Assembly: GCA_013396915.1 (NCBI GenBank)
Contig: VWZL01001322.1
Location: 283,967 to 347,966, forward strand
Direction: 5' to 3'
Source of the DNA: Stercorarius parasiticus
Lineage: Eukaryota; Chordata; Aves; Charadriiformes; Stercorariidae
Length of the DNA stretch: 64,000 nt
Shown: positions 61,701 to 64,000 of the stretch, one piece after another
Numbering within the stretch: position 1 is the stretch's first letter
Layout of the letters: each line of letters begins with the position of its first letter
Translations under genes and position numbers: made by a program
Notes under the pieces: generated by a model
The model's input: only the letters and a program-made list of their open reading frames with translations
The model's database searches: none
Told to the model about the DNA's origin: nothing

Positions 61701-63854
61701 GCATTACATTAAAAGAAAAAAAAACCCACACTGGGTGAACACTGTTTCTTGGCTCAGCCACTCCTAATATATCAAAGACTGCTTCATACATTCATCTTTA
61801 GAAAGTTCAGTTCTCTGCCAAACAGCCTTAATCAGCCAGAGTAGCATTGGACCCACGTCACCCAGTTGAGCAGTTCCACTTCCATAAATACATGTTATTT
61901 AGGCAGCACATACACAGACAGGAACTGCTGCACGCAGGGAGCTGCAGCGGGACAACTGCTCTGCAAGCAGAAGAGAAGGGAAGGGGAGATGCTGCCCCTT
62001 CGTACTGTCACCTGCAGGTTTCTGCCATTTCCCCCCTCTTGGATCCAGAAACTGCGCAGCCTCATGAAACAAAAGTTTTCTGTTAGATCGGCCAGCTGGA
62101 GTGATTCACTCTGGCACAGCCACGCAACAACTCAAACGAGTATCAGGGAAAGATGGGGGAGGACACGACCACCGCTCGCAGCGCCTAACTGCTCAGTGGT
62201 AACCTTCAAATTTCACTATTAAGTGCCAAAACCTGTTTGTTAAATATTCAGCATCCAGCTGAACTCTGCATAGCTCCTGCCTTTGGAACACAGAGCACTC
62301 TGGATGTACTCAAATCTGCAGTGACATTTCTTCAGTTGCGGGACTGTGGACAAAAGTAGAGGGGAACAAGGCTGTGGAAATGTCAGTATCTCATTGCTCA
62401 AATATCCCATATTTGTTTACATGCATAGCTGTGGTTTGGGTCCCGAAATTGCTCCACACAGCTCAATGATACGATAAGAAGTTGGGGTATACAGATGAAA
62501 AAAGCCATCAGGGAATCTCACAAACATCCACTCAAGTCTCATGAGCATCCACTCTGCCGTCAAGGTAAACAGAGAAATCCCCCTGCATGAATGTGCCGGA
62601 TGCAGCTGCTAATTCCAGCATCAATAAAACAAGCTCTAAAGTCTTCAAGATGCAAGTTTCAAGACTGCACCTGGCATTTTAACCAAACCATCACTGCCTG
62701 GCTTGAACCGCTCCTGCGGGCACCCTGAATGCAAACAACCTTCTCAGACCTTGGGCTTCTTACAGCTATTTAGGATGCTCCAGCCAGCTCTTGAGCCAGT
62801 CGTGTTCAGGGCATCCATCCTGTTTATGGATGCATTTCACTGCTCCTGACATGGTGGGGCAGAACGCAAACCTTACGTGATCTCTGCAAATGGAAAGAGC
62901 TGTAAAATGATGCTCCTGGGAAGACACGTAACCTAGCAATGGGAAAACCCACCTCGGGAGCCCTGCCTCCTCGGCTCCGCTCCTGTCCCAGACCCATGTG
63001 ATGCATGGGGATACTGCAACCATTTCAGTCCTGATGCCCTCAGTATCTTCAACACAGCCGGACCCACTTAACACTCCTCACACCATGTCTGAGCCCACAG
63101 ATTGTTTGAGGTACCCTGTATGAGCATATGGATGTTTCCAAAACCTGTTTGGCACTTCAGAACACCCTGCTGAGAAACTCTCAAAGCAAAGCCAAAACCA
63201 AGCTAACACATTCTCACCCTCCGTCTGACATAAACACATCATTACTCCCAAGAGAGCAAGTCCCAGGACACTGGAGGACTCAGCACGTGGGTAAAGACTG
63301 ATGCAAAGTCAAGAGCCAGAAGAGTTCGCCCCAGCCTGGCCACCCACCTGTGTCATAGAGCCAACGGTCGAGTAATCAGTCACAGAGGTTCTGAGTCACT
63401 GCCTACACAAACAGTTAAGACACTTTTACTCAGAGTTAACAGAGAGATTTCTATCCGACATGCTGCGCTTGGAGCATTTTGCTCGAAGGCTGCACCACTT
63501 CCATTGATTCACATCTGCTCTCAACTCCTTACCCATTTAATTCCACTCTCGCACACCCCACACAGCACCGCTGCGCCTCCCTTCAACTTGTAACCGTCTT
63601 TTCTGCCAGCCAATCCAGGTAGCATCGGGTCACTGCCCACTGCGTGCACAGCACGGAAACCTTGGAGGGCACACAGCGTGTCTGAAAGGATGCAGGGCAA
63701 AACTCTCCCAAGGGAGTTTCATGGAAAGGGAAGCCACCTACACAACACAATTTCCATGCGCATGCCAAGCAAGCCCTGGGTGCTACAGAAAAAGCAGGTC
63801 CTCCTCTACAGACAAAAACAGCATCTGTGGCTTAGGGGAGCAACGCAGGGCATG

Positions 63855-63895
63855 GCTATGGTGACTTCTCCGAGGTCCCACAGCAAGTTTACAGC
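63855..63895 (-). mobile_element. Possible short MIR-like fragment
   Basis: GTGACTTCTCCGAGGTCCCA then CAGCAAGTTTACAGC resembles the reversed MIR core (GTGACTTGCCCAAGGTCACACAGCAAGTTAGTGGC). At about 35 bases it is at the limit of what can be judged by eye. Confidence 0.4.
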
Positions 63896-64000
63896 AAAAA
63901 AAAAAAAGAAAACAAACCATCCTCCCCAGACCCAACCCTAATCACAGAATCATGCTGACCAAAGCAAGCAAATAAAATGTTCCAAAGCTGAATTAGAAGA

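Larger units (their letters stand above)
43268..64000 (-). other. ANKS1A: Intron 1 of ANKS1A (3' part)
   Basis: No exon is supported anywhere in these 20.7 kb. Exon 1 must lie beyond the window, so the intron is longer than this. It holds four or more degraded MIR-like SINE fragments, two long T runs (52115-52136 and 58747-58759), and isolated motifs discussed in the findings (a TATA-like site near 45188, a CTCF-like site near 60679, an X-box beside CCAAT near 60990). The predicted reading frames here are short and show no family resemblance. Large, conserved first introns of adaptor genes often carry enhancers, but I cannot show that here. Confidence 0.85.

Noticed and set aside
63938..63955. 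AATCACAGAATCATGCTG, resembling a CR1 3' terminal repeat
   Set aside because: Only about a dozen bases match and the following sequence is not CR1.

Overview
The window comes from a bird genome. Several CR1 retroposons carry the avian 3' end (on the plus strand the TCATAGAATCATAGAATGG start followed by GGGTTGGAAGGGACC). Old degenerate MIR-like SINEs are also present, other repeats are sparse, and there are no bacterial-style genes.

The only protein gene I can support is ANKS1A (Odin, an ankyrin-repeat/SAM/PTB adaptor of EphA and ErbB receptor signalling). It is encoded on the minus strand, so transcription runs from high to low coordinates. Eleven internal coding exons lie between 43267 and 17654, each flanked by AG/GT splice sites. 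Their phases fit together without a break, giving about 617 codons of open frame. The first exon (start codon, N-terminus) must lie beyond 64000. The SAM-domain, PTB-domain and terminal exons must lie before position 1. I found no trace of either end here.

Layout by region: 43268-64000 is the 3' part of a very large intron 1, holding only decayed MIR-like SINEs, homopolymers and candidate regulatory motifs. 43267-33106 encodes the ankyrin-repeat domain in six exons, including a 63-nt phase-0 exon that can be skipped without shifting the frame. 31803-25115 encodes a variable linker, a proline-rich and acidic segment, and two similar acidic PYE tyrosine motifs. 18225-17654 is one large exon for a serine-rich linker that leads toward the SAM domains. 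1-17653 is the start of a large intron 12 and holds three of the CR1 copies, one of them with an internal 250-bp tandem duplication interrupted by an N.

The open reading frames of 60-175 codons outside these exons look like chance or repeat-derived frames, and I left them out. I see no tRNA, rRNA, CRISPR or new multi-gene system. The most informative points are the skippable 63-nt exon that rebuilds the ankyrin consensus, the weak donor before it, the paired tyrosine motifs, and the signs of local assembly error.
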